Assembly: GCF_024171725.1 (NCBI RefSeq)
Contig: NZ_JAMTCG010000001.1
Coordinates: 186,001 to 250,000 of the forward strand
DNA from: Williamsia serinedens
GTDB taxonomy: Bacteria; Actinomycetota; Actinomycetes; Mycobacteriales; Mycobacteriaceae
Direction: 5' to 3'
Length of the DNA stretch: 64,000 bases
The translations under genes and the position numbers were made by a program. The notes under the pieces are model-generated. The model worked only from the letters and a program-made list of their open reading frames with translations. It searched no databases and was not told where the DNA came from. This document shows, piece after piece, positions 30,858 through 39,742 of this stretch (the stretch's first letter is position 1; each line of letters begins with the position of its first letter).

Positions 30858-30864
30858 CGTCAGA
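30853..30864. terminator. 12-bp palindrome holding both stop codons of aldR and the reductase gene
   Basis: TCTGAC/GTCAGA is perfectly self-complementary with no loop. The aldR stop (30855-30857) and the opposite stop (30860-30862) are mirror images. It is too short for a confident terminator. Confidence 0.3.
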
Positions 30865-32038
30865 CCCGCACGGCGCTCGACCGCCTGTCCATGGTCTTGC
30901 GCAGCCGTGTGAACGGGCGCGGCATGTCGACGGCGACCACGGCGTCGGGGCTGTCGGGATCCCCGACGACCGCCACGAACGCGTCATCGTCGATCGATCC
31001 CTCGACGACCGTCGGGTCGGCATCGCGGGGCATCGCCCCGCAGATCTGGATCCGACGACCGTGCTGCTCACTCCAGACATACGGCGTGCGCGGCGCCGGC
31101 ACCGGGTGGCCCGCGATGGCGTGGGCGACGGTGCGGGCGGACTCGATGGCCGCCGACCAGTGCTGGTGCGTGGCCGCGGTGCCGGTGACCGGATCGACGG
31201 TGCGCGCACAGTCGCCCGCCGCCCAGACCGCCGGCATCGAGGTCGCACCGGATGCGTCGGTGACGAACCCGCCGTCGACGTCGATCGGCGAGCCGTGGGC
31301 CCACGCGGTCTCGGCGGCCGCGCCGACCCCGACCACCACGACGTCGGCGGTTATCGCGCGACCGTCGGCGAGACGGACCGCTCGCACACGACCGTCGACG
31401 GAGTGGAACCCGTCGAGATCCACGTCGACCAGGACGTCGACGCCGGCGCGACGATGCAGGTCGAGCGCCCACGACGCCAGCCGCGACCCGAGCACCGCGG
31501 CACCGGGGTCGGGTGCGCGTTCCACGATGGTCACCCGCCGGCCCATCGCGGCCGCCGTCGACGCGATCTCCGCGCCGATGAACCCGGCACCGACGACGAC
31601 GACGTCCTGCGCGCCGCGCAGGTCCTGCGCGAGTCGGCGGGCGTCGTCGAGCGTGCGCAGCGAGTGGACACCGGACAGGTCGTCGCCGGGCAGCCGCCTC
31701 GCGCGGGCGCCGGTCGCGAGAACCACTGCGCGCGCGGCCAGATCACCGGTCTCGGTGTGGACCACCGGCCCCTGGGGAGTCGACGAGAGCCCGGTGGCGC
31801 AGACGCCGAGACGCCAGTCGAAGCCGTCGGCCTCACCGGGCGTGAGCAGGGTCGACCACCCGGGGTCGGGTGCGGGGGACGCGTCGGTACCGGTGAGCAT
31901 CTCCTTCGACAGCGGAGGCCTGTCGTAGGGGAGCCAGGGTTCCGCGCCGACCAGCGTGATCGGTTCGGTGACCCCGAGTGACCGCAGGGTGCGCGCGACG
32001 GTGAGACCGGCGAGGGACGCCCCGACGATCCCGATCAC
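30860..32038 (-). CDS. FAD-dependent ferredoxin reductase of a Rieske oxygenase system
   Basis: NAD(P)H:ferredoxin reductase of 392 residues, rubredoxin/ferredoxin-reductase family: FAD fold GIVGASLAGLTVARTL at the N terminus, PYDRPPLSKE, a second nucleotide fold VVVGAGFIGAEIASTAAAMGRRVT, FAD motif VWAAGDCA, and a C-terminal oxidoreductase domain. The GTG start overlaps the ferredoxin stop (32035-32038), so the two proteins are made together. It probably feeds electrons to the Rieske oxygenase encoded at 37086 (inference). Confidence 0.87.
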   Translation of the reverse strand: MIGIVGASLAGLTVARTLRSLGVTEPITLVGAEPWLPYDRPPLSKEMLTGTDASPAPDPGWSTLLTPGEADGFDWRLGVCATGLSSTPQGPVVHTETGDLAARAVVLATGARARRLPGDDLSGVHSLRTLDDARRLAQDLRGAQDVVVVGAGFIGAEIASTAAAMGRRVTIVERAPDPGAAVLGSRLASWALDLHRRAGVDVLVDVDLDGFHSVDGRVRAVRLADGRAITADVVVVGVGAAAETAWAHGSPIDVDGGFVTDASGATSMPAVWAAGDCARTVDPVTGTAATHQHWSAAIESARTVAHAIAGHPVPAPRTPYVWSEQHGRRIQICGAMPRDADPTVVEGSIDDDAFVAVVGDPDSPDAVVAVDMPRPFTRLRKTMDRRSSAVRV

Positions 32039-32424
32039 GCCGCGTCGGACGCGGCGTCGGCGCCGCCCGTCCAGACGCTCACGAGGCCGTCGACGACCTG
32101 GACGGCGTGGGTCGCGATCGGCTGCGTGGCCGGCGGTCCCATCGCGGCGCCGGTGCGCAGGTCGAAGCACGCCTCGTGCAGGGGGCACTCGACGGCGCAG
32201 TCCTCGACCCACCCCGCCGACAGCGAGGTGTCCTGGTGCGAGCAGGTGTCGTCGACGGCGAAGACACCGTCCTCGGTGAGGACGACCATGATCGGCGGGC
32301 GTCCGTCGAGCTCCACGCGTATCGGGGTGTCGACGACGAGGTCGTCGAGCGCGGCGACCGCCACGAACGCGCCGAAGTCGTCGGCGGATGTCTCGGGTCG
32401 GGTGGTGTACTCGCTCAGCGTCAT
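32035..32424 (-). CDS. Rieske [2Fe-2S] ferredoxin
   Basis: Small electron carrier of 129 residues. The Rieske ligands are CSHQDTSL and CPLHEACF, i.e. C-x-H and C-x2-H. It resembles the ferredoxin components of three-component ring-hydroxylating oxygenases. ATG 32424 gives MTLSEYTTRP. A GTTGC-N7-GCAAC palindrome lies 17-33 bases upstream, and the IclR gene is divergent. Confidence 0.88.
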   Translation of the reverse strand: MTLSEYTTRPETSADDFGAFVAVAALDDLVVDTPIRVELDGRPPIMVVLTEDGVFAVDDTCSHQDTSLSAGWVEDCAVECPLHEACFDLRTGAAMGPPATQPIATHAVQVVDGLVSVWTGGADAASDAA

Positions 32425-32440
32425 GACCGTCTCCCATCGT

Positions 32441-32457
32441 GTTGCGTTCCACGCAAC
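32441..32457. promoter_or_regulatory. GTTGC-N7-GCAAC palindrome 1 (candidate IclR operator)
   Basis: Arms GTTGC (32441-32445) and GCAAC (32453-32457), spacer 7. It lies between the ferredoxin gene and the divergent IclR gene. A degenerate neighbour ending in GCAAC is at 32472-32476. The same arms and spacing recur twice at 33363-33398. Confidence 0.65.
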
Positions 32458-32546
32458 GCTGCGCGTATTGCGCAACACTGTCGCAGCGGCGGCCGAGCGC
32501 GTCAAGTGACGGTCGGGCGAGTCGCGCGATCTACAGTGACGAGGAC

Positions 32547-33320
32547 ATGACGAAACGCGACGTACCGCCCGCATCGGTCCAGTCCGTGGACCGGGCCCTC
32601 GAGGTCCTCGAGATCCTCGGCCGCGACGGGGAGGGCGGCGTGTCCGACATCGCCGACGCCCTCGGCGTCCACAAGTCGACGGTGTCGCGGTTGGTCTCGG
32701 TCCTCGAGTCGCGGGGGTTCGTCGAGCAGATCAGCGATCGCGGGAAGTACCGACTGGGCTTCACGGTGGTCCGTCTCGCCGGCGCCACGATGTCGCGACG
32801 GGACCTGGGTCGGGAGAGTCGGGACATCTGCGAGCCGCTCGCCGACACGGTGGGTGAGACGGTGAACCTCGCCGTCCTCGACGCCGGTCGCGCCGTGAAC
32901 GTCACCGAGGCGAACGGTGGCGCCGGGATCGCGCTGCGCACGTTCGTCGGCCAGAGCTGCCCCGCGCACGCCACCTCCAGCGGGAAGGTGCTGCTCGCGG
33001 GACTTCCCGAGCATCGCCTGCACCCGTTCCTCGTCGTCGACCTGGAGCGCTTCACGCCCTCCACGATCGTCAGCGCGGACGTCCTGCGCGAAGAGCTCGA
33101 CGGCGTGCGTGAGCGCGGGTGGGCGGCGGCCCGCGACGAGCTCGAGGACGGGCTAACCGCCGTCGCAGCTCCCGTGCGCGACCACACCGGTGACGTCGTG
33201 GCGGCGTTGAGCATCTCCGGGCCGTCCTTCCGGATGAGCCCTGATCGTCTTCCGGATCTGTCGCATCAGGCCATCGCCGCAGCGCAGGCCGTGAGCGTCC
33301 GCCTCGGTCACACCGGCTGA
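32547..33320 (+). CDS. IclR family transcriptional regulator of the choline/betaine locus
   Basis: A 257-residue regulator: winged HTH at about 12-70 (SDIADALGVHKSTVSRLVSVLESRGF) and an IclR effector domain (GQSCPAHATSSGKVLLAGL; RERGWAAARDELEDGLTAVAAPV). It sits between the ferredoxin-reductase pair and the six-gene choline operon, the natural spot for their common regulator. A TACAGT box (32532-32537) lies 9 bases before the ATG. The effector is unknown; choline, betaine or dimethylglycine are candidates. Confidence 0.92.
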   Translation: MTKRDVPPASVQSVDRALEVLEILGRDGEGGVSDIADALGVHKSTVSRLVSVLESRGFVEQISDRGKYRLGFTVVRLAGATMSRRDLGRESRDICEPLADTVGETVNLAVLDAGRAVNVTEANGGAGIALRTFVGQSCPAHATSSGKVLLAGLPEHRLHPFLVVDLERFTPSTIVSADVLREELDGVRERGWAAARDELEDGLTAVAAPVRDHTGDVVAALSISGPSFRMSPDRLPDLSHQAIAAAQAVSVRLGHTG

Positions 33321-33333
33321 TCCGCGCGCCGGA

Positions 33334-33362
33334 TTGACGCGGTGGCCCACGGGCCCCATCCT
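33334..33362 (+). promoter_or_regulatory. Candidate promoter of the dimethylglycine/choline operon
   Basis: TTGACG (33334-33339) and CATCCT (33357-33362) with a 17-base spacer. The two palindromes begin right after the -10, so a bound protein would cover the transcription start, which suits repression. Confidence 0.5.
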
Positions 33363-33379
33363 GTTGCGTGTTGAGCAAC
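33363..33379. promoter_or_regulatory. GTTGC-N7-GCAAC palindrome 2 (candidate IclR operator)
   Basis: Arms 33363-33367 and 33375-33379, spacer 7. It directly follows the candidate -10 of the operon. Confidence 0.65.
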
Positions 33380-33381
33380 CC

Positions 33382-33398
33382 GTTGCGGTCTCAGCAAC
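33382..33398. promoter_or_regulatory. GTTGC-N7-GCAAC palindrome 3 (candidate IclR operator)
   Basis: Arms 33382-33386 and 33394-33398, spacer 7. Centres of palindromes 2 and 3 are 19 bases apart, nearly two helical turns, allowing side-by-side dimers. Confidence 0.65.
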
Positions 33399-33430
33399 AA
33401 TCCAGGACGACACGGGCAGGTGGGTGATCC

Positions 33431-35911
33431 ATGGGCGGCGAGCAGCACGGCCCTCGCGTGGTGGTGATCGGTGCGGGCATCGTGGGCACCTCCCTCGCCG
33501 ACGAACTCGTCGCGCGGGGCCTGGGCGACGTCACGGTGGTGGACCGGGGGCCGCTGCCCGCCGCGGGCGGGTCGAGCAGTCACGCGCCCGGCCTCGTCTT
33601 CGCGACGAACGCATCGCGGACGCTCTCGGACCTCGCCGCCGCGACGATCACCAAGTTCCGGGGTCTCTCGACGCCGGATGCGCTGTGCTTCAACGCCGTC
33701 GGCGGACTCGAGGTCGCCACCACACCCGAACGGCTGGCCGAACTGCACCGCAAGGCGGGATGGGCCGCGTCGTGGGGAAGGCGTGCGGAGGTCGTCGACA
33801 CCGCCGACTGTGTCCGACTGCACCCGTTGCTGGACCCCGCCACCGTCCTCGGCGGTCTCCACACGCCCGACGACGGTCTCGCCGACGCCCTGACCTGCAT
33901 CGCGGTGCAGCGCAGGCGCGCCGAGGCCGGCGGTGCGCGCTTCCTCGCCGACACACAGGTGCTCGACGTCCTCACCGTCGGTGACCGGGTGGTCGGTGTC
34001 CGGACCGACGCCGGTGTCCTCGACGCGGACGTGGTCGTCTCCTGTGGCGGGTTCTGGGGCGCGGAACTCGGCGAGCTGGTCGGGCTCACCGTCCCGCTCG
34101 TCGCGATGGGTCACGAATACGTCACCACGACAGCGGTTCCCGCTGCTGCACCCTTCGCCGATCCGAGGACCGGCCACGCCGCCGCGACGCTGCCGATCCT
34201 CCGCCACCAAAACGCGGACCTCTACTACCGCCAGCACGGCGACCGCATCGGCATCGGGTACTACGGCCACGATCCCGTCGTCGTCGACATGACCTCGCTG
34301 TACGACGACACCGCCGACCAACCCATGCCCTCGATGCTCCCGTTCTCGGCGAGCGGGTTCCGCGCCGCCTGGGACGAGTCGCAGCGCGTCCTGCCAGGGC
34401 TGCGCGACGCCGCGATCGCCGACGGGTTCACCGGCATCTTCTCCTTCACGCCGGACGGCGGGCCCATGCTCGGCCCGCACCCCGGCCTGGACGGGTTCTG
34501 GGTCGCCGAGGCGATCTGGGTGACCCAGTCCGCCGGCGCCGCCGCGGCCATCGCCGACTGGGTGGTCACCGGTGCACCCGGCATCGACGTCTCCGGCTGT
34601 GACGTGAACCGTTTCGCCCCGGCCGAACTCGATCGCGACGCCGTCGTGGCACGGTCGTCGCGTGCGTTCGTCGAGGTGTACGACATCATCCACCCGCGTG
34701 CAGTCCCCGCCGAGGCGCGGGATCTGCGGCTCTCGGCGCTGCACGACGACCACGTCGCGCGGGGTGCGTCGTTCGGTGTCTCCCACGGGTGCGAACGGCC
34801 GCTGTGGTTCGCGGCGAACCGGTCTCTCACGGAACGGTTCCCGATCGACGCCCCCGGCATGCCCGAGTGGTACACGCGCGGCTGGTCGCCGATCGCCCTC
34901 GCCGAGGCCGTCGCGACCCGCGAGGTCGGCGGACTCTTCGACATGAGTTCGCTGACGCGGGTGGAGATCTCGGGCCCGGACGCGGTCGCGACCCTCGCGC
35001 CGCTGATCACGCGCGACCCCGACCGCCCGGTCGGGTCGGTGGTGTACGCACTCATGCTCGACGAGACCGGCGGCGTCCTCAGCGACGTCACCGTCGCGCG
35101 GGTCGACCACGACCGACTCGTGGTGGGCGTCAACGGACCGCTCGACGTCGCACGTCTGTCCCACGCGGCCCGCCACGCGCGGGCCCGGGGCGCGACCGTC
35201 GACGTGCGCGAGATCACCGACGAGACATGCTGTGTCGCGGTGTGGGGTCCGCGTGCACTCGACATCGTCGCCCCACTCACCGACCTCGACGTCAGCCCGT
35301 CGGGTCTGCGGTACTACCGCTGCGCCGACGCGGTCGTCGCCGGGGTGCAGGCGTCGTTGACGCGGGTGTCCTACGTCGGTGAGTTCGGCTGGGAGATCAC
35401 GACCTCCGCGTCCGACGGATCGCGGTTGGCCGCCGCTCTCGGCGAGAACGCCGAACGCGTGGGCGCGGTGTGGGGTGGTCGCGCGGCGATGGACTGCCTG
35501 CGGATCGAGAAGGGGTACCGGTCGTGGGGGACCGACATGACCCGCACCGACTCCCCACACGAGGCGGGTGTGGCCTTCGCCGTGGCCAAGGACCACGAGT
35601 TCGTCGGACGCGCCGCCGTCGCGGAGCGACCCGTCGTTCGACAGCTGCACACACTGGTCGCCGACGACCGCGACACCGTCCTGCTCGAGTCGGAACCCCT
35701 GCGCCACAGAGGGTCCGACGTCGGCTACGTCACGTCGGCGGCCTGGTCTCCCGCGGTCGGCGCCACCGTCGCGTACGCGTGGGGGCCGGCCGACCTCCGA
35801 CCCGGTGACGCCGTCACCGCCGAGTGGTTCGGGCAGGAGCGATCACTCCGCGTCGCGCCGCCCGTCACCGTCGACCCCGAGAACCTCCGACTGAAGGGTG
35901 TGTATCGATGA
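33431..35911 (+). CDS. dmg: Dimethylglycine oxidase/dehydrogenase (FAD domain + GcvT folate domain)
   Basis: Converts N,N-dimethylglycine to sarcosine and passes the methyl carbon to tetrahydrofolate. It has 826 residues, close to Arthrobacter dimethylglycine oxidase (about 830). The N-terminal DAO domain has [17 protein letters not shown] and His51 in SSSHAPGL, the position of the covalent-FAD His in this family. A FAO_M linker follows, and then a GcvT-like folate domain from about residue 430 ([26 protein letters not shown]). It is first in the operon, and its stop overlaps soxA (35908-35911). Confidence 0.9.
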   Translation: MGGEQHGPRVVVIGAGIVGTSLADELVARGLGDVTVVDRGPLPAAGGSSSHAPGLVFATNASRTLSDLAAATITKFRGLSTPDALCFNAVGGLEVATTPERLAELHRKAGWAASWGRRAEVVDTADCVRLHPLLDPATVLGGLHTPDDGLADALTCIAVQRRRAEAGGARFLADTQVLDVLTVGDRVVGVRTDAGVLDADVVVSCGGFWGAELGELVGLTVPLVAMGHEYVTTTAVPAAAPFADPRTGHAAATLPILRHQNADLYYRQHGDRIGIGYYGHDPVVVDMTSLYDDTADQPMPSMLPFSASGFRAAWDESQRVLPGLRDAAIADGFTGIFSFTPDGGPMLGPHPGLDGFWVAEAIWVTQSAGAAAAIADWVVTGAPGIDVSGCDVNRFAPAELDRDAVVARSSRAFVEVYDIIHPRAVPAEARDLRLSALHDDHVARGASFGVSHGCERPLWFAANRSLTERFPIDAPGMPEWYTRGWSPIALAEAVATREVGGLFDMSSLTRVEISGPDAVATLAPLITRDPDRPVGSVVYALMLDETGGVLSDVTVARVDHDRLVVGVNGPLDVARLSHAARHARARGATVDVREITDETCCVAVWGPRALDIVAPLTDLDVSPSGLRYYRCADAVVAGVQASLTRVSYVGEFGWEITTSASDGSRLAAALGENAERVGAVWGGRAAMDCLRIEKGYRSWGTDMTRTDSPHEAGVAFAVAKDHEFVGRAAVAERPVVRQLHTLVADDRDTVLLESEPLRHRGSDVGYVTSAAWSPAVGATVAYAWGPADLRPGDAVTAEWFGQERSLRVAPPVTVDPENLRLKGVYR

Positions 35912-37089
35912 GCCGGGAACGTGTGATCGTCGTCGGACTCGGTGGCATGGGTTCGGCGGCGGCGTATCACCTCGCCACGCGTGGAGCCGACGTCGTCGGA
36001 CTCGAGCGGTTCCAGCCCGCCCATGCCCGCGGGTCCTCCCACGGCGGGTCCCGCATCATTCGTCAGGCCTACTTCGAGGACCCGGCCTACGTGCCGCTGC
36101 TGCTGCGCGCCTACGAGTTGTGGGAGCAGCTCGGCTCCGACAGCGCACGGGAGGTCCACCGCATCACCGGCGGCGTCTTCGCCGGACCCGAGTCGTCCAC
36201 CACGGTCGCCGGGTCGCTGCGCGCTGCGCGGGAGTACGGCCTCGCGCATGACGTGCTGTCCGCCGACGAGATCGCCGCCCATCTTCCCGGATTCGCGCCG
36301 GCCGCCGACCAGATCGGCGTGTACGAACACCGGGCCGGGTTCGCCCGCCCGGAGGAGACCGTCCGCGCACACATCGAGCTCGCCGAGCGGGCGGGTGCGG
36401 ATCTGCGCTTCGGCGTCGAGGTGCTCGACTGGGCCGACACGGGCGACGCCGTGCAGGTGACCACCGATCAGGGCGTCCTCCACGGTGACCGGCTCGTCGT
36501 CTGCCCGGGTGCCTGGGCGCCGGAGATGCTGGCGGACCTGCAGACCGGGATCCGGATCGAGCGCCAGGTCATGTACTGGTTCGACCTCGCCCCGGACGCG
36601 CCGTCGATGGACGACGCACCCGTCTACATCCACGAGACCGCCGCGGGCGAACAGATCTACGGGTTCCCGGCGATCGACGGCCCGGGTGGCGGCGTCAAGA
36701 CGGCGTTCTTCCGCAAGGGCGTCGACTGCTCACCGGACACCATCGACCGGACCGTCCACCCCGAGGAGGCGCAGGCGATGCTGGAGCGCGTCCGTGCGCT
36801 CCTCCCGGGTGTGGGGTCGAGCGACGACGCGTCGGCCTGCATGCTGCACGCCGCGACATGCATGTACTCGACGACACCCGACCACGATTTCGTCATCGCG
36901 GAGCACCCGCGGCATGCGCGGGTCGCCGTGGCGTGCGGATTCTCCGGCCACGGGTTCAAGTTCGTGCCGGTGGTGGGCGAGATCCTCGCCGACCTCGTGC
37001 TCGACGGCGCGACCCGGCACCCGATCGGCATCTTCGACCCGAGCCGGCCCGCGCTGGCCGCACAGACAGCAGGAGTGGGCATCGCATGA
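35908..37089 (+). CDS. soxA: Monomeric sarcosine oxidase (MSOX/MTOX family)
   Basis: Flavoenzyme that demethylates sarcosine to glycine with formaldehyde and H2O2. It has 393 residues, the usual MSOX length. The FAD fold [31 protein letters not shown] and Cys318 in TCMYSTTPD, the covalent flavin site of this family, are all present. N-methyl-tryptophan oxidase is the alternative name for close relatives, but the operon favours sarcosine. It has 4-base overlaps with both neighbours. Confidence 0.88.
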   Translation: MSRERVIVVGLGGMGSAAAYHLATRGADVVGLERFQPAHARGSSHGGSRIIRQAYFEDPAYVPLLLRAYELWEQLGSDSAREVHRITGGVFAGPESSTTVAGSLRAAREYGLAHDVLSADEIAAHLPGFAPAADQIGVYEHRAGFARPEETVRAHIELAERAGADLRFGVEVLDWADTGDAVQVTTDQGVLHGDRLVVCPGAWAPEMLADLQTGIRIERQVMYWFDLAPDAPSMDDAPVYIHETAAGEQIYGFPAIDGPGGGVKTAFFRKGVDCSPDTIDRTVHPEEAQAMLERVRALLPGVGSSDDASACMLHAATCMYSTTPDHDFVIAEHPRHARVAVACGFSGHGFKFVPVVGEILADLVLDGATRHPIGIFDPSRPALAAQTAGVGIA

Positions 37090-38225
37090 CCGCGGAGACG
37101 ACCGTCGCCCACGACGGGGCACAGACCGAGACACTCGTCCTCACGCTGCCGGGATCGACCTACACCGATCCGACCGTCTTCGCCCGGGAGACCGACCGGA
37201 TCTTCGGTCGGCGGTGGATGTGTGCGGTCCGTGTCGCCGACGTCGCCGCGACCGGCCGGTTCGCGACCGTCGAGATCGGCGGGGAGAGCATCCTCGTCGT
37301 CCGCGGTCGCGATCAGGTGCTGCGGGCGTTCCTCAACGCGTGCCGTCACCGCGGTGCCCTGGTGTGCACCGAGGAGTCCGGTGCCGTGCGTCGGAACCTG
37401 CAGTGCCCCTACCACGCTTGGACCTACGGACTCGACGGTGCGCTCGTCGCCGCCCCCAACCTGTCGAGCCTCGGCGACATCGACCGCACGCGGTACGGGC
37501 TCGTCCCCGTCGCGTCGCGGGAGTGGTTGGGCTATCTGTGGATCTGCCTCGCCGACGACCCACCGTCGTTCGAGGACAGCGTGATCGGCGCGGTGACCGA
37601 TCGTCTCGGCGATGCCGCGATGATCGACCGCTGGGACGTCGCGGGTCTCGCCCTGGCACACCGGGAGATCTACGAGGTGGCGGCGAACTGGAAGCTCATC
37701 GTCGAGAACTTCATGGAGTGCTACCACTGTGCGACGATCCACCCGGAGTTGACCGAGGTGCTGCCCGAGTTCGCCGACGGTCTCGCCGCGCAGTACTACG
37801 TCGGACACGGTGCCGAGTTCGCCTCGGACGTCGACGGGTTCACGGTCGACGGATCCGCCGGCGCCGCGGCGCTGCCGTCACTCGATCCCGAGCACGACCG
37901 TCGGTACTACGCGATCACGATCAACCCCACCGTGTTCGTCAACCTCGTGCCCGACCACGTGATCGTGCATCGGATGTTCCCGCGCGCAGCAGATCGCACG
38001 TCCGTGGTCTGCGACTGGCTCTACGCACCGGACGTGGTCGCCTCCGGTCACGACGTGTCGGCCGGCGTCGAGCTGTTCCACCGCGTCAATCAGCAGGATT
38101 TCGACGCCTGCGAGCGGACGCAGCCGGGGATGTCGTCCCGGGCCTACCGCGACGGCGGCGTCCTGGTCCCGGCCGAACACCACATCGCGCAATTTCACGA
38201 TTGGGTGAGCGAGATGACCGCCTAG
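37086..38225 (+). CDS. gbcA: Rieske non-haem iron oxygenase, probable glycine betaine demethylase
   Basis: Alpha subunit of 379 residues. The Rieske centre CRHRGA...CPYHAW is at about 83-106, and the mononuclear iron site lies in [16 protein letters not shown] with a downstream Asp. It resembles GbcA, which turns glycine betaine into dimethylglycine and formaldehyde. Lying between dimethylglycine/sarcosine oxidases and betaine-forming enzymes, this is the missing step of the pathway. No reductase is fused or adjacent; the ferredoxin and reductase at 30860-32424 are the likely partners. A carnitine or stachydrine oxygenase is the alternative. Confidence 0.85.
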   Translation: MTAETTVAHDGAQTETLVLTLPGSTYTDPTVFARETDRIFGRRWMCAVRVADVAATGRFATVEIGGESILVVRGRDQVLRAFLNACRHRGALVCTEESGAVRRNLQCPYHAWTYGLDGALVAAPNLSSLGDIDRTRYGLVPVASREWLGYLWICLADDPPSFEDSVIGAVTDRLGDAAMIDRWDVAGLALAHREIYEVAANWKLIVENFMECYHCATIHPELTEVLPEFADGLAAQYYVGHGAEFASDVDGFTVDGSAGAAALPSLDPEHDRRYYAITINPTVFVNLVPDHVIVHRMFPRAADRTSVVCDWLYAPDVVASGHDVSAGVELFHRVNQQDFDACERTQPGMSSRAYRDGGVLVPAEHHIAQFHDWVSEMTA

Positions 38226-38242
38226 GGGCAAAGATCGAGTTC

Positions 38243-39742
38243 GTGGACGATCTGTACATCGACGGGACGTGGCGCGCCGGCGCATCCGGGCGCACCCGGC
38301 CGGTTATCGACCCGGCCGACGGCAGCACCATCGTCGAGGTCGCCGAGGCCGACCCGTCCGACGTCCGCGACGCGATCGTCGCCGCGCGTCGCGCGTTCGA
38401 CGACTCGTCCTGGCCCGCGACGCCGGTCGCCGAACGATCGGCACTGCTGCGTCGCGTCGCCGATCTGCTGCAGCGGGACAAGGAGAGCCTCGCCGAGACC
38501 GAGACCCGCGACACCGGCAAGACCCTGGCGGAGAGCCGCATCGACATCGACGACGTCACCGCCGTCTTCCGCTACTACGCCGACCTCGTCACCACGGTCG
38601 GCGATCGTGTGGTCGACGTCGGCGACCCCGCTGTCGTCAGCAGGGTGGTCCGCGAACCCATCGGCGTGTGCGTCCTGATCGCACCGTGGAACTACCCGCT
38701 GCTGCAGATCTCCTGGAAGGTCGCGCCCGCCCTCGCGGCCGGCGCGACGATGGTGATGAAACCCAGCGAGGTCACCCCGCTGACGACCATTGCGTTCACC
38801 CGGCTGCTCGTCGAGGCCGGGGTGCCGCCCGGCGTGGTCAACCTCGTGCTCGGAGCAGGGCGGGATCTCTCCGACCCGCTCAACGACGACCCCGACGTCG
38901 ACCTCATCTCGTTCACCGGCGGCCTCGCGACCGGGCAGATCATCGCGGCCACGGCCGCGAAACACGTCACGCGGGTCCTGGTCGAGCTGGGCGGCAAGAA
39001 CCCGCATGTCGTCTTCGCCGACGCCTGCGAGACCGCCGACCAGTTCGAGGCCACCGTGGACCAGGTGGTGACCGGGGTCTTCCTGCACTCCGGCCAGGTC
39101 TGCTCGGCCGGAACACGTCTCATCGTCGAGGAGAGCGTCGCCGACCGACTCGTCGCCGCCGTCGCCGACCGCGCCGACCGCATCGTCGTCGGTCCCGGAT
39201 CCGACCCCGCCAGTCGCACAGGACCGTTGGTCTCACAGCAGCAGTTGGACAAGATCGTCGACCACGTCGCGTCGGGGCAGGCCGAGGGAGCACGGCTCGT
39301 GACCGGCGGACGTCGACTCGACGACCCCGACCGGGACGACCCGCGCCTGGCCCAGGGGTACTTCTACGCCCCGACGGTGTTCGACCACTGCGACCGTTCG
39401 ATGCGGATCGTCCAGGACGAGACGTTCGGCCCGATCCTCACCGTCGAACGGTTCACCACCGAGCAGCAGGCGCTCGAGCTCGCCAACGACACCCGCTACG
39501 GCCTGGCCGGCGGTGTCAGGACGGCCGATCCCGCGCGCGCGGAACGGTTCGCGCGCGGGATGCGCCACGGCACCGTGTGGATCAACGACTTCGGCTACTA
39601 CACCCCCGCCGCGGAGTGGGGTGGCTACGGGCGGTCCGGCAACGGGCGCGAACTCGGCCCGTCCGGGCTGGCCGAATACCAGGAGACCAAACACATCTGG
39701 AACAACACCGCGGCACCGACGGCAGGATGGTTCGAGCCATGA
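38243..39742 (+). CDS. betB: Betaine-aldehyde dehydrogenase
   Basis: NAD(P)-dependent aldehyde dehydrogenase of 499 residues. NAD-binding APWNYPLLQ and KPSEVTPLTT, the catalytic Glu in VELGGKNP and Cys287 in SGQVCSAG are in place. Choline context supports betaine aldehyde as substrate; formaldehyde released by the demethylases is less likely for this family. GTG 38243 (VDDLYIDGTW) follows an AGGGG ribosome site after an 17-base gap. The stop overlaps the permease ATG. Confidence 0.88.
   Translation: MDDLYIDGTWRAGASGRTRPVIDPADGSTIVEVAEADPSDVRDAIVAARRAFDDSSWPATPVAERSALLRRVADLLQRDKESLAETETRDTGKTLAESRIDIDDVTAVFRYYADLVTTVGDRVVDVGDPAVVSRVVREPIGVCVLIAPWNYPLLQISWKVAPALAAGATMVMKPSEVTPLTTIAFTRLLVEAGVPPGVVNLVLGAGRDLSDPLNDDPDVDLISFTGGLATGQIIAATAAKHVTRVLVELGGKNPHVVFADACETADQFEATVDQVVTGVFLHSGQVCSAGTRLIVEESVADRLVAAVADRADRIVVGPGSDPASRTGPLVSQQQLDKIVDHVASGQAEGARLVTGGRRLDDPDRDDPRLAQGYFYAPTVFDHCDRSMRIVQDETFGPILTVERFTTEQQALELANDTRYGLAGGVRTADPARAERFARGMRHGTVWINDFGYYTPAAEWGGYGRSGNGRELGPSGLAEYQETKHIWNNTAAPTAGWFEP

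Noticed and set aside
36485-38242. Long plus-strand frame running into betB, which would give a 1085-residue fusion
   Set aside because: This part is an out-of-frame reading of soxA and the Rieske oxygenase, both of which have full conserved motifs. Aldehyde dehydrogenase homology starts only at 38243.
38269-39738. Frame of the APC permease extended upstream through betB
   Set aside because: The upstream part is Arg/Pro-rich shadow sequence. The permease begins at ATG 39739, overlapping the betB stop.
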